Position numbers and translations under genes: made by a program. The notes under the pieces are model-generated. The model was not told the origin of the DNA. It made no database searches and was given only the letters and a program-made list of their open reading frames with translations. Positions 49,443 through 58,132 of a DNA stretch of 64,000 bases are shown here, one piece after another. This DNA is from Pseudarthrobacter polychromogenes (GTDB lineage: Bacteria; Actinomycetota; Actinomycetes; Actinomycetales; Micrococcaceae), in assembly GCF_014644495.1 (NCBI RefSeq), contig NZ_BMKU01000008.1, positions 161,981 through 225,980 of the forward strand, in the 5' to 3' direction. Each line of letters opens with the position of its first letter. Position 1 is the first letter of the stretch.

Positions 49443-50001
49443 AGCATTCAAGTACGGACTCAAAGGCATCACCGGCTACCTTGAGCCTGCGGAACGCGAC
49501 CTGCTGCGCAGCCTGATCCATGACGTCATCTCCATGCTCCAGCCGGAGGATCGCGACGGCCAAGATCCCCTGGCTGCCCTGATCGGTCTGGACATGGACG
49601 TGGCAGAGCCTAGCGACCGGGCCGTCAAGCGCCTCCTTCCCAATGTCATGAAGGACGACGCCGGCGCCTCCCTGGAGTTCCGCCAGCTCACCGAACGCTC
49701 GCTGCGGGAAACAAAGATCGGCGCCCTGCGGGCCGCGGCCCTGGACCTGGACAAGGACGAGATCGTCCTGACGCCCGATGGCGCACGGCACTGGTCCATG
49801 GCGCTCAACGATGTCCGGCTGGTCCTCGCCGAACGGCTGGACATCCAGGACGAGGAGGACGCCGAGCACGTCCACCTGATGCAGGACTGGTCCCAGGCCG
49901 AGGACGTGGAGAGCTACCTGGCCCTGGTCTACAACTTCGCCACGTGGCTCCAGGAGTCGCTCGTCCAGGCCATGCTGCAGTCCATGGACTCCCGCCGATG
50001 A
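49435..50001 (+). CDS. DUF2017 protein
   Basis: 188 aa, mostly alpha-helical and acidic. GTG at 49435 lies inside the end of clpS, so expression is coupled. DUF2017 genes sit next to clpS in many actinobacteria, but the function is unknown. Visible segments: LEPAERDLLRSLIHDVISML, FRQLTERSLRETKIGAL and YNFATWLQESLVQAML. No catalytic motif is seen. Confidence 0.86.
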   Translation: MAKAFKYGLKGITGYLEPAERDLLRSLIHDVISMLQPEDRDGQDPLAALIGLDMDVAEPSDRAVKRLLPNVMKDDAGASLEFRQLTERSLRETKIGALRAAALDLDKDEIVLTPDGARHWSMALNDVRLVLAERLDIQDEEDAEHVHLMQDWSQAEDVESYLALVYNFATWLQESLVQAMLQSMDSRR

Positions 50002-50106
50002 GCGGCGCGGACAGCTCCCCGTCCCTGCGCTGTGACACACCAGACATGAGCTCCCGGCCACAGGTTCATGACTGGAGCCGCGGGGAAGACCTATCCTCGA
50101 ATAATC

Positions 50107-51123
50107 ATGAGTAGAGCCTCAAGCATGGATCCGTCAGCCGGCGCCGCCGCGGGGTCCGACGCCAGCGATCTGCCCGCCGCCGCCCTGGAGTCGCGGCCCA
50201 TTGGCGTTTTCGACTCCGGTGTTGGCGGCCTGACGGTGGCCCGCTCCATCATCGACCAGCTTCCCAACGAGTCCATCCTCTATGTGGGGGACACGGCGCA
50301 CGGACCGTACGGCCCCCTGCCCATCGCGGAGGTGCGGGCCAACGCCCTGGGCGTGATGGACGAACTGGTGGACTCCGGTGTCAAGCTGCTCACCATCGCG
50401 TGCAACTCGGCGTCGGCCGCTGTCCTGCGGGACGCCCGCGAGCGGTACACGGCCAAGTACGGCATCCCCGTTATCGAAGTCATCCAGCCGGCGGTGCGGC
50501 GGGCAGTGGCAGCAACCCGCAGCGGACGGGTGGGCGTGATCGGCACTTCCGCCACAATCGGCTCCCGCGCCTACGAGGACACGTTCGCCGCGGCGCCGGA
50601 CCTGGCGATCACCTCCGTGGCGTGCCCGGAATTCGTCAGCTACGTCGAAGCAGGGATCACCACCGGACCGGCCCTGCTGGCCGTCGCCGAGGAATACCTC
50701 GCCCCGCTCAAGGCCGCGGGCGTGGACACGGTGGTCCTGGGCTGCACGCACTACCCGCTGCTCACCGGCGTCATCTCTTATGTCATGGGGGCGGACGTGA
50801 CCCTGGTGTCGAGCGCCGAGGAAACCGCCAAGGACGTCTACCGTGCCCTGGCCACCCACAACCTGCAGCGCACGGACTCAAACCCGCCGGAGCACCACTT
50901 CGTGGCCACCGGCGATGCCGGCCAGTTCGAGGCGCTGGCCCGGCGGTTCCTGGGGCCGGAGGTCCTCTCCGTCCGGCACGTGGACCATGTGTCCGCCCAG
51001 TACCCCACCGGAAGCCTGGCCAGGATCACCCCGGAAATGATCGCCGCCGCCCAGAGCGCAGCGGCGCGGCCGCGGATCTCCAACTTCGTGGGCACGTCAG
51101 CGACCGGGGGCAGCGGCCAGTGA
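50107..51123 (+). CDS. murI: Glutamate racemase
   Basis: 338 aa. Makes D-glutamate for peptidoglycan. [12 protein letters not shown] (D36/S37), [11 protein letters not shown] with Cys99 and GCTHYPLL with Cys213 give the two catalytic cysteines. The N-terminus has about 30 extra disordered residues; ATG at 50125 is an alternative, and the frame is open upstream to 50068. Overlaps the MBL gene (GTGA). Confidence 0.95.
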   Translation: MSRASSMDPSAGAAAGSDASDLPAAALESRPIGVFDSGVGGLTVARSIIDQLPNESILYVGDTAHGPYGPLPIAEVRANALGVMDELVDSGVKLLTIACNSASAAVLRDARERYTAKYGIPVIEVIQPAVRRAVAATRSGRVGVIGTSATIGSRAYEDTFAAAPDLAITSVACPEFVSYVEAGITTGPALLAVAEEYLAPLKAAGVDTVVLGCTHYPLLTGVISYVMGADVTLVSSAEETAKDVYRALATHNLQRTDSNPPEHHFVATGDAGQFEALARRFLGPEVLSVRHVDHVSAQYPTGSLARITPEMIAAAQSAAARPRISNFVGTSATGGSGQ

Positions 51124-51917
51124 AGCTCACCATCGTAGGCTGTACGGGTTCCTTTCCCGGCCCCGGGTCACCGGCGTCGTGCTACCTCCTGACCGCGAAC
51201 GACGGCGAGCGGACCTGGAAAGTGGTCATGGACCTGGGCAGTGGTGCGCTGGGTGCCATCCAGCGGTACACCGACCTGGAGGACATCGACGCGATCTTCC
51301 TCACCCACCTGCACCCCGACCACTGCATGGACCTGTGCGGCCTGCACGTGGCTGTCCGGTGGAAACCCGGCGGCTGGGGGCGCGGCCGGATCCCCGTCTG
51401 GGGACCTGCGGCCACGGCAGACCGGATGGCCACGGCGTACGGCCTGGAGCTGGACCCCGGGATGCACGAGGAATTCGACTTCACCAACTGGGCGGAACGC
51501 GAAGCCGTGACCGTGGGGCCGTTCACCGTGACACCCTTCGCCGTGAACCACCCCGTGGAGGAGGCCTACGCCCTGCGGGTGGAAGTGGTGGAGCCGGACA
51601 AGGACGGCGCGCCGGTGTCCCGCGTCCTAACGTATTCCGGTGATACCGACTCCTGTGCCGGGCTTGAGGAAGCAGCCAAGGACGCCGACCTGTTCCTGTG
51701 CGAGGCAGCCTTCGAGGAAGGCCGCGACGACGGCATCAAGGACGTCCACCTGACCGGAAAGCGTGCCGGGGAGGCCGCTGCGGCGGCGGGGGCGCGCCGG
51801 CTCCTGCTTACGCACATTCCCGTGTGGACATCCCAGACCACGGTCATGGCCGAGGCCCGACCGGTGTTCGGCGGCGACGTTGCGGTGGCGGTCGCCGGAG
51901 TGCACTACACCATCTAG
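51120..51917 (+). CDS. MBL-fold metallo-hydrolase
   Basis: 265 aa from GTG at 51120. [10 protein letters not shown] (near 61-70) is the HxHxDH metal site; [11 protein letters not shown] and YSGDTDSC supply further ligands, and LTHIPVW is the last histidine region. The pattern is like the RNase Z-related group of small hydrolases. The position between murI and rph is common in actinobacteria; no specific substrate is shown. Confidence 0.9.
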   Translation: MKLTIVGCTGSFPGPGSPASCYLLTANDGERTWKVVMDLGSGALGAIQRYTDLEDIDAIFLTHLHPDHCMDLCGLHVAVRWKPGGWGRGRIPVWGPAATADRMATAYGLELDPGMHEEFDFTNWAEREAVTVGPFTVTPFAVNHPVEEAYALRVEVVEPDKDGAPVSRVLTYSGDTDSCAGLEEAAKDADLFLCEAAFEEGRDDGIKDVHLTGKRAGEAAAAAGARRLLLTHIPVWTSQTTVMAEARPVFGGDVAVAVAGVHYTI

Positions 51918-51975
51918 CCCTTCGGTCTGCCCGGCCTTCGCTCCGGCTCCGGGCATCGGCCGGGCGTGCAGTCGA

Positions 51976-51981
51976 TAAGCT
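51976..51981 (+). promoter_or_regulatory. Candidate leaderless promoter -10 of rph
   Basis: TAAGCT ends 6 nt before the ATG at 51988. The interval before it has inverted GCCCGG/CCGGGC arms that could end the murI transcript. Confidence 0.4.
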
Positions 51982-51987
51982 AAAGGC

Positions 51988-52746
51988 ATGACTTCTGAAG
52001 CAGCTGCAGTACCCATCGTGCGCGCCGACGGCCGCGCCCCCGACCAGCTCCGGCCCATCAGCATCACCCGCGGATGGTCCACCCAGGCCGAGGGATCCGC
52101 CCTGATCGAGTTCGGCAACACCCGGGTCCTGTGCACCGCATCCCTGACCGCAGGCGTACCGCGCTGGCTCAAGGGGGAAGGCCGCGGCTGGGTCACCGCC
52201 GAGTACGCCATGCTGCCCCGGGCCACCAACACCCGCTCCGACCGCGAATCCGTCAAAGGCAAGATCGGCGGCCGCACCCACGAAATCTCGCGGCTCATCG
52301 GGCGTTCGCTGCGCTCGATCATCGACACCAAAGCCCTGGGCGAAAACACCATCGTGCTGGACTGCGACGTCCTCCAGGCGGACGGCGGCACGCGCACGGC
52401 AGCCATCACCGGCGCCTATGTCGCGCTCGCAGACGCCATCCGCTTCGCCCGCGACAACAAGCTGATCGCAAAGAATGCCCAGCCCCTGATCGACACCATT
52501 GCCGCCGTGTCCGTGGGCATCATCGACGGCGTGCCCATGCTGGACCTGCCGTATGTCGAGGACGTCCGGGCCGAAACCGACATGAACGTTGTGGTCACCG
52601 GCTCGGGAAAGTTCGTGGAAGTGCAGGGAACGGCCGAGGGCGCACCCTTTGACCGGGCCGAGCTGGACCAGCTCCTGGACCTGGCGCTGCTGGGCACCAC
52701 GCAGCTCGCCGCCATCCAGCGGGAGACCCTGGCGGACACGCTGTGA
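51988..52746 (+). CDS. rph: RNase PH
   Basis: 252 aa phosphorolytic 3'-5' exoribonuclease that trims tRNA 3' ends. Family motifs: [56 protein letters not shown] and [20 protein letters not shown]. Length is standard. Its stop overlaps the rdgB start, a usual pairing. Confidence 0.96.
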   Translation: MTSEAAAVPIVRADGRAPDQLRPISITRGWSTQAEGSALIEFGNTRVLCTASLTAGVPRWLKGEGRGWVTAEYAMLPRATNTRSDRESVKGKIGGRTHEISRLIGRSLRSIIDTKALGENTIVLDCDVLQADGGTRTAAITGAYVALADAIRFARDNKLIAKNAQPLIDTIAAVSVGIIDGVPMLDLPYVEDVRAETDMNVVVTGSGKFVEVQGTAEGAPFDRAELDQLLDLALLGTTQLAAIQRETLADTL

Positions 52747-53402
52747 ACCCGGCCGGCGGCCCAGCTCCCCGCCTGGTCCTGGCAACCCACAACAAGGGCA
52801 AGCTCCGGGAGCTCCGCGAGCTGTTGCGGGGACAGGTCCCGGGGCTCGACGTCGACACCCAGGTGGTGGACGCGGCAGCGGCAGGTGCCCCTGACGTCGT
52901 CGAAACCGGCGTGACCTTTGCCGAAAATTCGTTGCTGAAGGCGCGCGCCGTTGCGGAGGCCACCGGCCTGGCTGCCATTGCCGACGACTCCGGCCTTGCG
53001 GTGGACGTGATGGGCGGAGCGCCGGGGATCTTTTCGGCCCGGTGGGCCGGAACCCATGGCGACGACGCCGCCAACCTGCGGCTCCTGCTCAGCCAGCTCT
53101 CCGACGTGCCGGACATTCACCGGGGTGCGGCCTTCGTCTGCGCAGCGGCGCTGGCAGTGCCGGACACGGATGGCAGGCCCGGCCACGAGGTGGTGGAATA
53201 CGGACAGCTGGAGGGCGTGCTGCTCCGCGAGCCGCGGGGCAGCGGGGGCTTCGGTTACGATCCCGTGCTGCAGCCCGCGGGGGAGGACCGCAGCTGCGCC
53301 GAGCTGTCCGCAGAGGAAAAGAACGCCATCAGCCACCGCGGCAAGGCCTTCCGGGCGCTGCTGCCGGCCATCGTCGAGGCGCTGCGCCGGGCAGAGGCCT
53401 GA
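52743..53402 (+). CDS. rdgB: XTP/dITP diphosphatase (RdgB/HAM1)
   Basis: 219 aa from GTG at 52743, overlapping rph by 4 bases. Removes deaminated purine nucleotides such as dITP and XTP from the pool. Motifs: [52 protein letters not shown] and [12 protein letters not shown]-terminal [12 protein letters not shown] fits the family. Confidence 0.95.
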   Translation: MNPAGGPAPRLVLATHNKGKLRELRELLRGQVPGLDVDTQVVDAAAAGAPDVVETGVTFAENSLLKARAVAEATGLAAIADDSGLAVDVMGGAPGIFSARWAGTHGDDAANLRLLLSQLSDVPDIHRGAAFVCAAALAVPDTDGRPGHEVVEYGQLEGVLLREPRGSGGFGYDPVLQPAGEDRSCAELSAEEKNAISHRGKAFRALLPAIVEALRRAEA

Positions 53403-53437
53403 CGGACGCGGAGGCTTAACAACCGCCGGTGAACCAA

Positions 53438-53475
53438 AAAGGTGTGCTCCCCGCCGCGGCGGGGAGCACACCTTT
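53438..53475. terminator. Bidirectional terminator between rdgB and DedA genes
   Basis: A 38-base perfect palindrome (two 19-base arms, no spacer) with AAA at its left end and TTT at its right end, between convergent genes. It can serve both strands. Confidence 0.85.
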
Positions 53476-53492
53476 GATGGTTTACGGGCACT

Positions 53493-54284
53493 TTACGGGA
53501 GGCGCGGGGTCTTCTGCTCGTCCTCGGGGGCGTGCTCCTCGATGAATTCCTCCACGGGGTCGGTGCCGTAGGCCTTCGCCTGGCGCTTGGCGGACAGGCC
53601 GCGGAGGACCTCCACGCCGATGGGCAGGACAGACACCAGGACGATCGCGATGAAGATGATGTCCAGGTTGTCACGGACCCAGGGGATACGGTCGCCCAGC
53701 AGGTACCCCAGGAGCGTCACGCCGCCGCCCCACAGCACTGCGCCGATGACGTTGAAGAGGAAGAACTTCTTTTTGTTCATCTGGGCGACGCCCACGATGA
53801 CGGGGACGAAAGTCCTGATGATGGGGACGAAGCGCGCCAGGATCAGTGCCTTGCCGCCGTGCTTTTCGAAGAAGGCGTGCGCGTTCTCCACGTTTTCCCG
53901 CTTGAACAGGCGCGAGTTGGGTTTGTTGAAGATGGCGGGCCCGGCCTTCGACCCGATGAGGTAGCCGGTCTGGTTGCCCACGATGGCCGAAATCATGATC
54001 AGCAGCGCGAAGACCCACACGTTGAACTTGATGGTGTCCGTGGCCACCAGGAGGCCGGCTGTGAACAGCATGGAATCACCAGGCAGGAAGAAGCCCACCA
54101 GCAGGCCGGTCTCCGCGAAGACGATGCCGCAGACCAGCAGCACCACCCACGGCGCCAGGGCGGGATCGGCCAGGAAGACCTGGGGGTTCAGCCAGTCGGG
54201 CAGGAAGGAGGCCAGCTGGGGCTGCACCGGTCCTGCCCCGCCCAGCATGGACACGGCGAGGTCATTCATCACAGGAAAGTTCAC
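53493..54284 (-). CDS. DedA family membrane protein
   Basis: 263 aa from GTG at 54284 (ATG at 54269 is an alternative). FFLPGDSMLFTAGLLV, GNQTGYLIGSKAG and ARFVPIIRTFVPVIVGVAQM are the conserved DedA/VTT segments, with several membrane helices. Some relatives flip undecaprenyl phosphate or phospholipids. The C-terminus is acidic (EEFIEEHAPEDEQK). Function here is by family only. Confidence 0.92.
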   Translation of the reverse strand: MNFPVMNDLAVSMLGGAGPVQPQLASFLPDWLNPQVFLADPALAPWVVLLVCGIVFAETGLLVGFFLPGDSMLFTAGLLVATDTIKFNVWVFALLIMISAIVGNQTGYLIGSKAGPAIFNKPNSRLFKRENVENAHAFFEKHGGKALILARFVPIIRTFVPVIVGVAQMNKKKFFLFNVIGAVLWGGGVTLLGYLLGDRIPWVRDNLDIIFIAIVLVSVLPIGVEVLRGLSAKRQAKAYGTDPVEEFIEEHAPEDEQKTPRLP

Positions 54285-54339
54285 CCCTCAAGGGTACTTG
54301 ACAGAGCTGTGCCTGCATGGAGGGGCAGCATTCCGGCGG

Positions 54340-54345
54340 TAAGGT
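54340..54345 (+). promoter_or_regulatory. Candidate leaderless promoter -10 of the exonuclease-BRCT gene
   Basis: TAAGGT ends 6 nt before GTG at 54352. Confidence 0.4.
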
Positions 54346-54351
54346 TGGGCC

Positions 54352-55362
54352 GTGGGTTTGGACTTTACGGCGATCGACTTTGAAACTGCGAACGGCTTCC
54401 GGGGCTCTCCCTGTGCGGTTGGCCTGACCAAGGTACGGGGCGGGCAGATCGTGGACGAAGCTTCTTGGCTGATGCGGCCCCCGCCGAACCACGACCACTT
54501 CGACTACCACAACGTCCGGATCCACGGCATCCGGGCTGACGACGTGGCCGGGCACCCCCGCTTCGGGGAACTCTTCCCCGAAATCGGCGCCTTCATTGGC
54601 GATGACATCCTCGCGGCGCACAATGCCGCCTTCGACCTGGGCGTGATCCGGTCGGGTCTGGAAGTCTCCGGCCTGCCGGGGCCCGCCTACGACTATGTGT
54701 GCACCGTGATGCTTTCCCGGCGGTGCTATTCGCTGGTCTCCAACTCCCTGCCGTTCGCCGCCGAGGAAGCCGGCGTGCCGTTGGTGAAGCACCACGACGC
54801 CGCCGAGGATGCCCGGGCGTGCGCGGGAATCCTGATCGACATAGCCCGGCGGAACCAGGCCAACAGCATCGCCGAACTCTACCTGTCGCTGGGGCTGGTG
54901 ATGCCGCGCCAGCACGCCTTCGACCCGGCAACGGACGGACTGTCCAAGTCCAGTATCGCGGCCCTTGCCGCTGCCGCCGGCGGCACCGCTGCGCCGCTCA
55001 GGCCCTTCCAGGCGGGCTGGCCGGAGGAGGGAGCCAACCCGCTCCCCAACCCCGACGCCGAGCCGGGCCACCCCCTGTACGGCCAAACCGTCGTCTTCAC
55101 CGGGGAGCTGTCCATTGGGCGCCCGGAAGCCAAAAGGCGCTCTGCCGACGTCGGCGCCCGCCCGGAGAGCCGGGTGACCGGGCGCACCACCGTCCTGGTG
55201 GTGGGGGACGGCTTTGTCGCCTCCGACCTCCGCTCCGGCCGGCTGACCGGCAAAGCCCGGCGCGTGCTGGAGCTCCACGGGCGTGGGCAGTCCATCGAAG
55301 TGCTGTCCGAAGGCGAGTTCCTGCAGATGGTGGGCGACTTCGCGGCGGCAGCCATCGCCTGA
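54352..55362 (+). CDS. DEDDh exonuclease fused to a BRCT domain (DnaQ-like)
   Basis: 336 aa. Exonuclease I motif AIDFETAN (D9, E11), Exo II HNAAFD (near 90-95) and Exo III HHDAAEDARA (near 147-155) are intact. Residues about 243-325 have a BRCT-like pattern (GQTVVFTGELSIGRPEAKR, TTVLVVGDG). This resembles actinobacterial epsilon-like exonuclease/BRCT fusions; whether it proofreads DNA polymerase III or acts in repair is not shown. Confidence 0.9.
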   Translation: MGLDFTAIDFETANGFRGSPCAVGLTKVRGGQIVDEASWLMRPPPNHDHFDYHNVRIHGIRADDVAGHPRFGELFPEIGAFIGDDILAAHNAAFDLGVIRSGLEVSGLPGPAYDYVCTVMLSRRCYSLVSNSLPFAAEEAGVPLVKHHDAAEDARACAGILIDIARRNQANSIAELYLSLGLVMPRQHAFDPATDGLSKSSIAALAAAAGGTAAPLRPFQAGWPEEGANPLPNPDAEPGHPLYGQTVVFTGELSIGRPEAKRRSADVGARPESRVTGRTTVLVVGDGFVASDLRSGRLTGKARRVLELHGRGQSIEVLSEGEFLQMVGDFAAAAIA

Positions 55363-55426
55363 GGCCTCCGGTCCGATCGCGTCTTCACAGGGCGCAACAA
55401 ACCTTTGCCCCGGTGCCCTGCGCTTC

Positions 55427-55432
55427 TAGCCT
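55427..55432 (+). promoter_or_regulatory. Candidate leaderless promoter -10 of the DUF4395 gene
   Basis: TAGCCT ends 6 nt before the ATG at 55439. Confidence 0.4.
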
Positions 55433-55438
55433 TGGCAC

Positions 55439-55918
55439 ATGAGCTCTCTGTTCGCCTTCCCGAATCCGGTCAACGAGTACGCTGCCCGCGTCACCGCCGG
55501 ACTGGTGGTGGCGCTCGCGGTTGTCACGCTTGCCCTTGGCTCCGGGTGGGGCCTGCTGGCCATCGCCGCCGGGTTCTGGCTGCGCGTGCTCTTCGGACCG
55601 AGGATTTCGCCGCTGGCACTGGTGTCCGTCAAGGTCATCACGCCGCGGCTGGGACGGGTGAAACTGGTGCCCGGACCGCCCAAGCGCTTCGCTCAGGGCA
55701 TGGGGGCGGCCGTCTCCACAGCAGCCCTTGCCCTGTTCGTGGCCGGAGCGGCGCCCGCGGCGTGGGCGGTGCTGGGCGTCCTGATCGTGGCGGCGTCGCT
55801 TGAAGCCTTTGCCGGGTTCTGCCTGGGCTGCGTGGTTTTCGGGTTCCTGCAGCGCCGCGGACTGATCCCGGAGGACGTCTGCGAGGCGTGCAACAACATC
55901 AGCCTTCGGCGGTCGTGA
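55439..55918 (+). CDS. DUF4395 membrane protein with two CXXC pairs
   Basis: 159 aa. Hydrophobic segments at about 18-56, 91-112 and 112-136, plus CLGC (C128, C131) and CEAC (C148, C151). Such pairs suggest redox or metal binding, and DUF4395 genes often lie near thiol-related genes. None is here. It ends 20 bases inside the convergent ADP-ribosylglycohydrolase gene. Confidence 0.84.
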   Translation: MSSLFAFPNPVNEYAARVTAGLVVALAVVTLALGSGWGLLAIAAGFWLRVLFGPRISPLALVSVKVITPRLGRVKLVPGPPKRFAQGMGAAVSTAALALFVAGAAPAAWAVLGVLIVAASLEAFAGFCLGCVVFGFLQRRGLIPEDVCEACNNISLRRS

Positions 55919-57008
55919 CGCCCACCAGCAAACCGGCCATGCCGCGGATTGCCTCAGGCGCCTCCAGCGACTCCAGCCAGTCTGCGGGCAGGCACTCCTC
56001 GCCGTAGTAGGCACCCAGGATGTTCCCGGCCAGTGAACCGGTGGCGTCGCTTTGCCCGCCGTGGTTCACCGCCAGGGACACCGCCTCCCGGAAGTGACGG
56101 ACGGGCAGGGTGTCCGTGCCGTCGTCGTCCGTGCCGTCGTCGTCCGTCCCCGTGCCGGGGACAGTTGCGAGCACGGCGTACAGCGCGACGGCGAGGGCGT
56201 CCTCGGCGGTCCGGCCGTCACCGAGTGCCTCGATGAGTTCCTCCTTCGTGGTTACGCCCCTGGCGGCGAGTGAGAGCGCGGCTTCCAGGCGTTCCGGCAG
56301 TTCGTGAGCCACACCGCCCAGGGTGTGGGCGTGGGCGGTCACGGCGGAGGCAGCCTCCGGCAGGGCTTCACCCGAAACCAGCCGGTGAACCAGCAGGCTG
56401 AAGATTCCGGAAGCCTGGCGCGCCGCGGGGTGGCCGTGCGTCAGGGAGGCGGCGTCGGCACTCAGCTTGTAGACGGCGTCGGGCGTAATGTGCGGGATCA
56501 GCCCGAACGGTGCTGACCGCACCACGGTTCCCCAGTCCTTCGATTCGGGGTTCACGGGGCGGACCGAGGTGCCCATTTCACCCGTTGCCAGCCCGGAAAT
56601 GCAGGTTGCGCTGGGGTTCCGCCGCTGGCGGAGCGCAGCGTGCCCGTCAATCCACCGGGGCTGCGGTGTGGGGGCCGACGCCGGAGCGGCTTCCCCCTGG
56701 GTGCCCAGCCACCGGAGGTAGGCGAGCCACAGGCAGGCGTTCACATCCGCGCCGACACCCGAATTCGCCCATTCCAGGGCCTCAACCAGCCCGTCCACCG
56801 TGTAGAGGGTCAGCTGGGTTTCGTCGGAGAACGTGCCGGGCATGGGGCCGGATCCGGTGATGCCGCGCCCGACGGAGCGTCTCCGGATCTCCTCAACCGA
56901 CCCCGTGCCGACGGCGTAGCCCAGGGAATCGCCCAGCGCGCCGCCCAGCAGGCAGCCATGGATGCGGGATTTCAGTGCGGGCACGGACGGGCCGGGTTCA
57001 ATGCTCAT
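55899..57008 (-). CDS. ADP-ribosylglycohydrolase family protein with altered metal motifs
   Basis: 369 aa. Family start GCLLGGALGDSLGYAVG is clear and the helical fold is retained. The N-terminal metal motif reads FSDETQLTL (S61-D62-E63-T64), where SDDTQM or TDDTQM is usual. The C-terminal motif reads GGQSDATGSLAGN (Q319, D321), where GDSDST is usual. These changes may weaken Mg2+ binding. An Asp-rich insertion with GTDDD repeats lies near 56110-56150. It may remove ADP-ribose from proteins, or be a reduced-activity form. Confidence 0.88.
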   Translation of the reverse strand: MSIEPGPSVPALKSRIHGCLLGGALGDSLGYAVGTGSVEEIRRRSVGRGITGSGPMPGTFSDETQLTLYTVDGLVEALEWANSGVGADVNACLWLAYLRWLGTQGEAAPASAPTPQPRWIDGHAALRQRRNPSATCISGLATGEMGTSVRPVNPESKDWGTVVRSAPFGLIPHITPDAVYKLSADAASLTHGHPAARQASGIFSLLVHRLVSGEALPEAASAVTAHAHTLGGVAHELPERLEAALSLAARGVTTKEELIEALGDGRTAEDALAVALYAVLATVPGTGTDDDGTDDDGTDTLPVRHFREAVSLAVNHGGQSDATGSLAGNILGAYYGEECLPADWLESLEAPEAIRGMAGLLVGVTTAEG

Positions 57009-57167
57009 GCTGTAAATTTACCGCGGCCTCCGGCGGCGCCGGCACGCCGCCCACTCCCCGCATTGCGCAAAAGGCGCTGCACCAGCAAACGTCCAGCGTC
57101 GGCTGGAATAATGGAAGGGTTGCCCGGCGGCAGCACCGCCTTCTTCTACCTACCAAAGGGTCCCGCC

Positions 57168-58079
57168 ATGAGTTCCCCCGCACCCGCCCCCCACGACGTC
57201 CTGATGCCCAGCGGCCCGGAGGTCGCCCGGCCGGGGTTCCTGCCCAGGCTGGGGGCCGAGGCGTTCGGCACCTTGTTCATCGTGGTGGCCGGCCTCGGCG
57301 TGCCCCTGTTCACCATCCCGGATTCCAGCCCCCTTCCTGCTGCACTTGCCGCGGGCCTGGCCGTGACCGCCGCGATGCTGGCGTTCGCGCACGTTTCGGG
57401 CGGCCACTTCAACCCCGCCATCACGTTGGGGCGCCTTGTGGCAGGCCGGATCAGGGCCGGAGCTGCCGCCGCCTATGTGGGCGCCCAGTTGGCGGGGGGA
57501 CTCGCAGGAGCCCTCGCGCTTTACGGGATCCTGCGCACCCTGCCGGGCATCGCGGACAGCCGCACCGCTTTTGACACCGTGACCGCCGGCTTCGGCGAAC
57601 ACTCCATCATCCAGGCGCCGCTGGCGGCAGTGCTGCTCCTTGAAATGCTCGGAGCCGCTATTGTCGTCGCGGTCTTTGTGGGCACGTCCGGCAGGGACAC
57701 CCGGGACGGGGGCAGCCGATCTGCAGCCCCCGTGGCCGTGGGCCTGACCTTTGCAGTGCTGCTGCAGCTGGGCCAGTCAGTAGGGAACCTGCCGTTCAAC
57801 CCTGCCCGCGCTGTTGCGTCCGCGGTGTTCAGCTCGGGCTGGGCCGTGGGGCAGCTCTGGGTATTCCTGGCCGCCCCGCTGTTGGGGGCTGCAATCGCCG
57901 GGCTGGTCTTCCGGAGCATCGGTGCTGGTGCTGGTGCTGGTGCTGGTGCTGGTGCTGGTGTCGGTGCCGTCGTGCAGGCCGGGACCGGAGAAGAAGCCAA
58001 TGAGGCAGGGGAGTCCGCCGAAACGGCCGAACCCGCATCCACCGAAGCCCAGGAATTCTTTGACGGCAAGCGGGGCTGA
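57168..58079 (+). CDS. Aquaporin-like MIP channel with Gly-Ala repeat tail
   Basis: 303 aa. Two NPA motifs are present: GGHFNPAIT (near 83) and NLPFNPARAVAS (near 210), with six hydrophobic segments. Water or small-solute specificity is not decided. Six perfect GGTGCT repeats (57921-57956) encode a Gly-Ala run after the last helix, followed by an acidic Glu/Ala tail. ATG at 57168; the frame extends upstream to 56640 but that part is antisense to the ADP-ribosylglycohydrolase gene. Confidence 0.92.
   Translation: MSSPAPAPHDVLMPSGPEVARPGFLPRLGAEAFGTLFIVVAGLGVPLFTIPDSSPLPAALAAGLAVTAAMLAFAHVSGGHFNPAITLGRLVAGRIRAGAAAAYVGAQLAGGLAGALALYGILRTLPGIADSRTAFDTVTAGFGEHSIIQAPLAAVLLLEMLGAAIVVAVFVGTSGRDTRDGGSRSAAPVAVGLTFAVLLQLGQSVGNLPFNPARAVASAVFSSGWAVGQLWVFLAAPLLGAAIAGLVFRSIGAGAGAGAGAGAGVGAVVQAGTGEEANEAGESAETAEPASTEAQEFFDGKRG
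57921..57956 (+). repeat. Hexanucleotide repeat (GGTGCT)x6
   Basis: Six perfect tandem copies inside the aquaporin-like gene, followed by the variants GGTGTC and GGTGCC. Copy-number change would keep the frame and alter the Gly-Ala run. Confidence 0.95.
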
Positions 58080-58120
58080 CGGTGAACGCGGCGGTTGCGC
58101 CTGCTGTCAGTGGCAGCCGA

Positions 58121-58126
58121 TAGCTT
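58121..58126 (+). promoter_or_regulatory. Candidate leaderless promoter -10 of sbcD
   Basis: TAGCTT ends 6 nt before the ATG at 58133. Confidence 0.4.
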
Positions 58127-58132
58127 AGGAAC

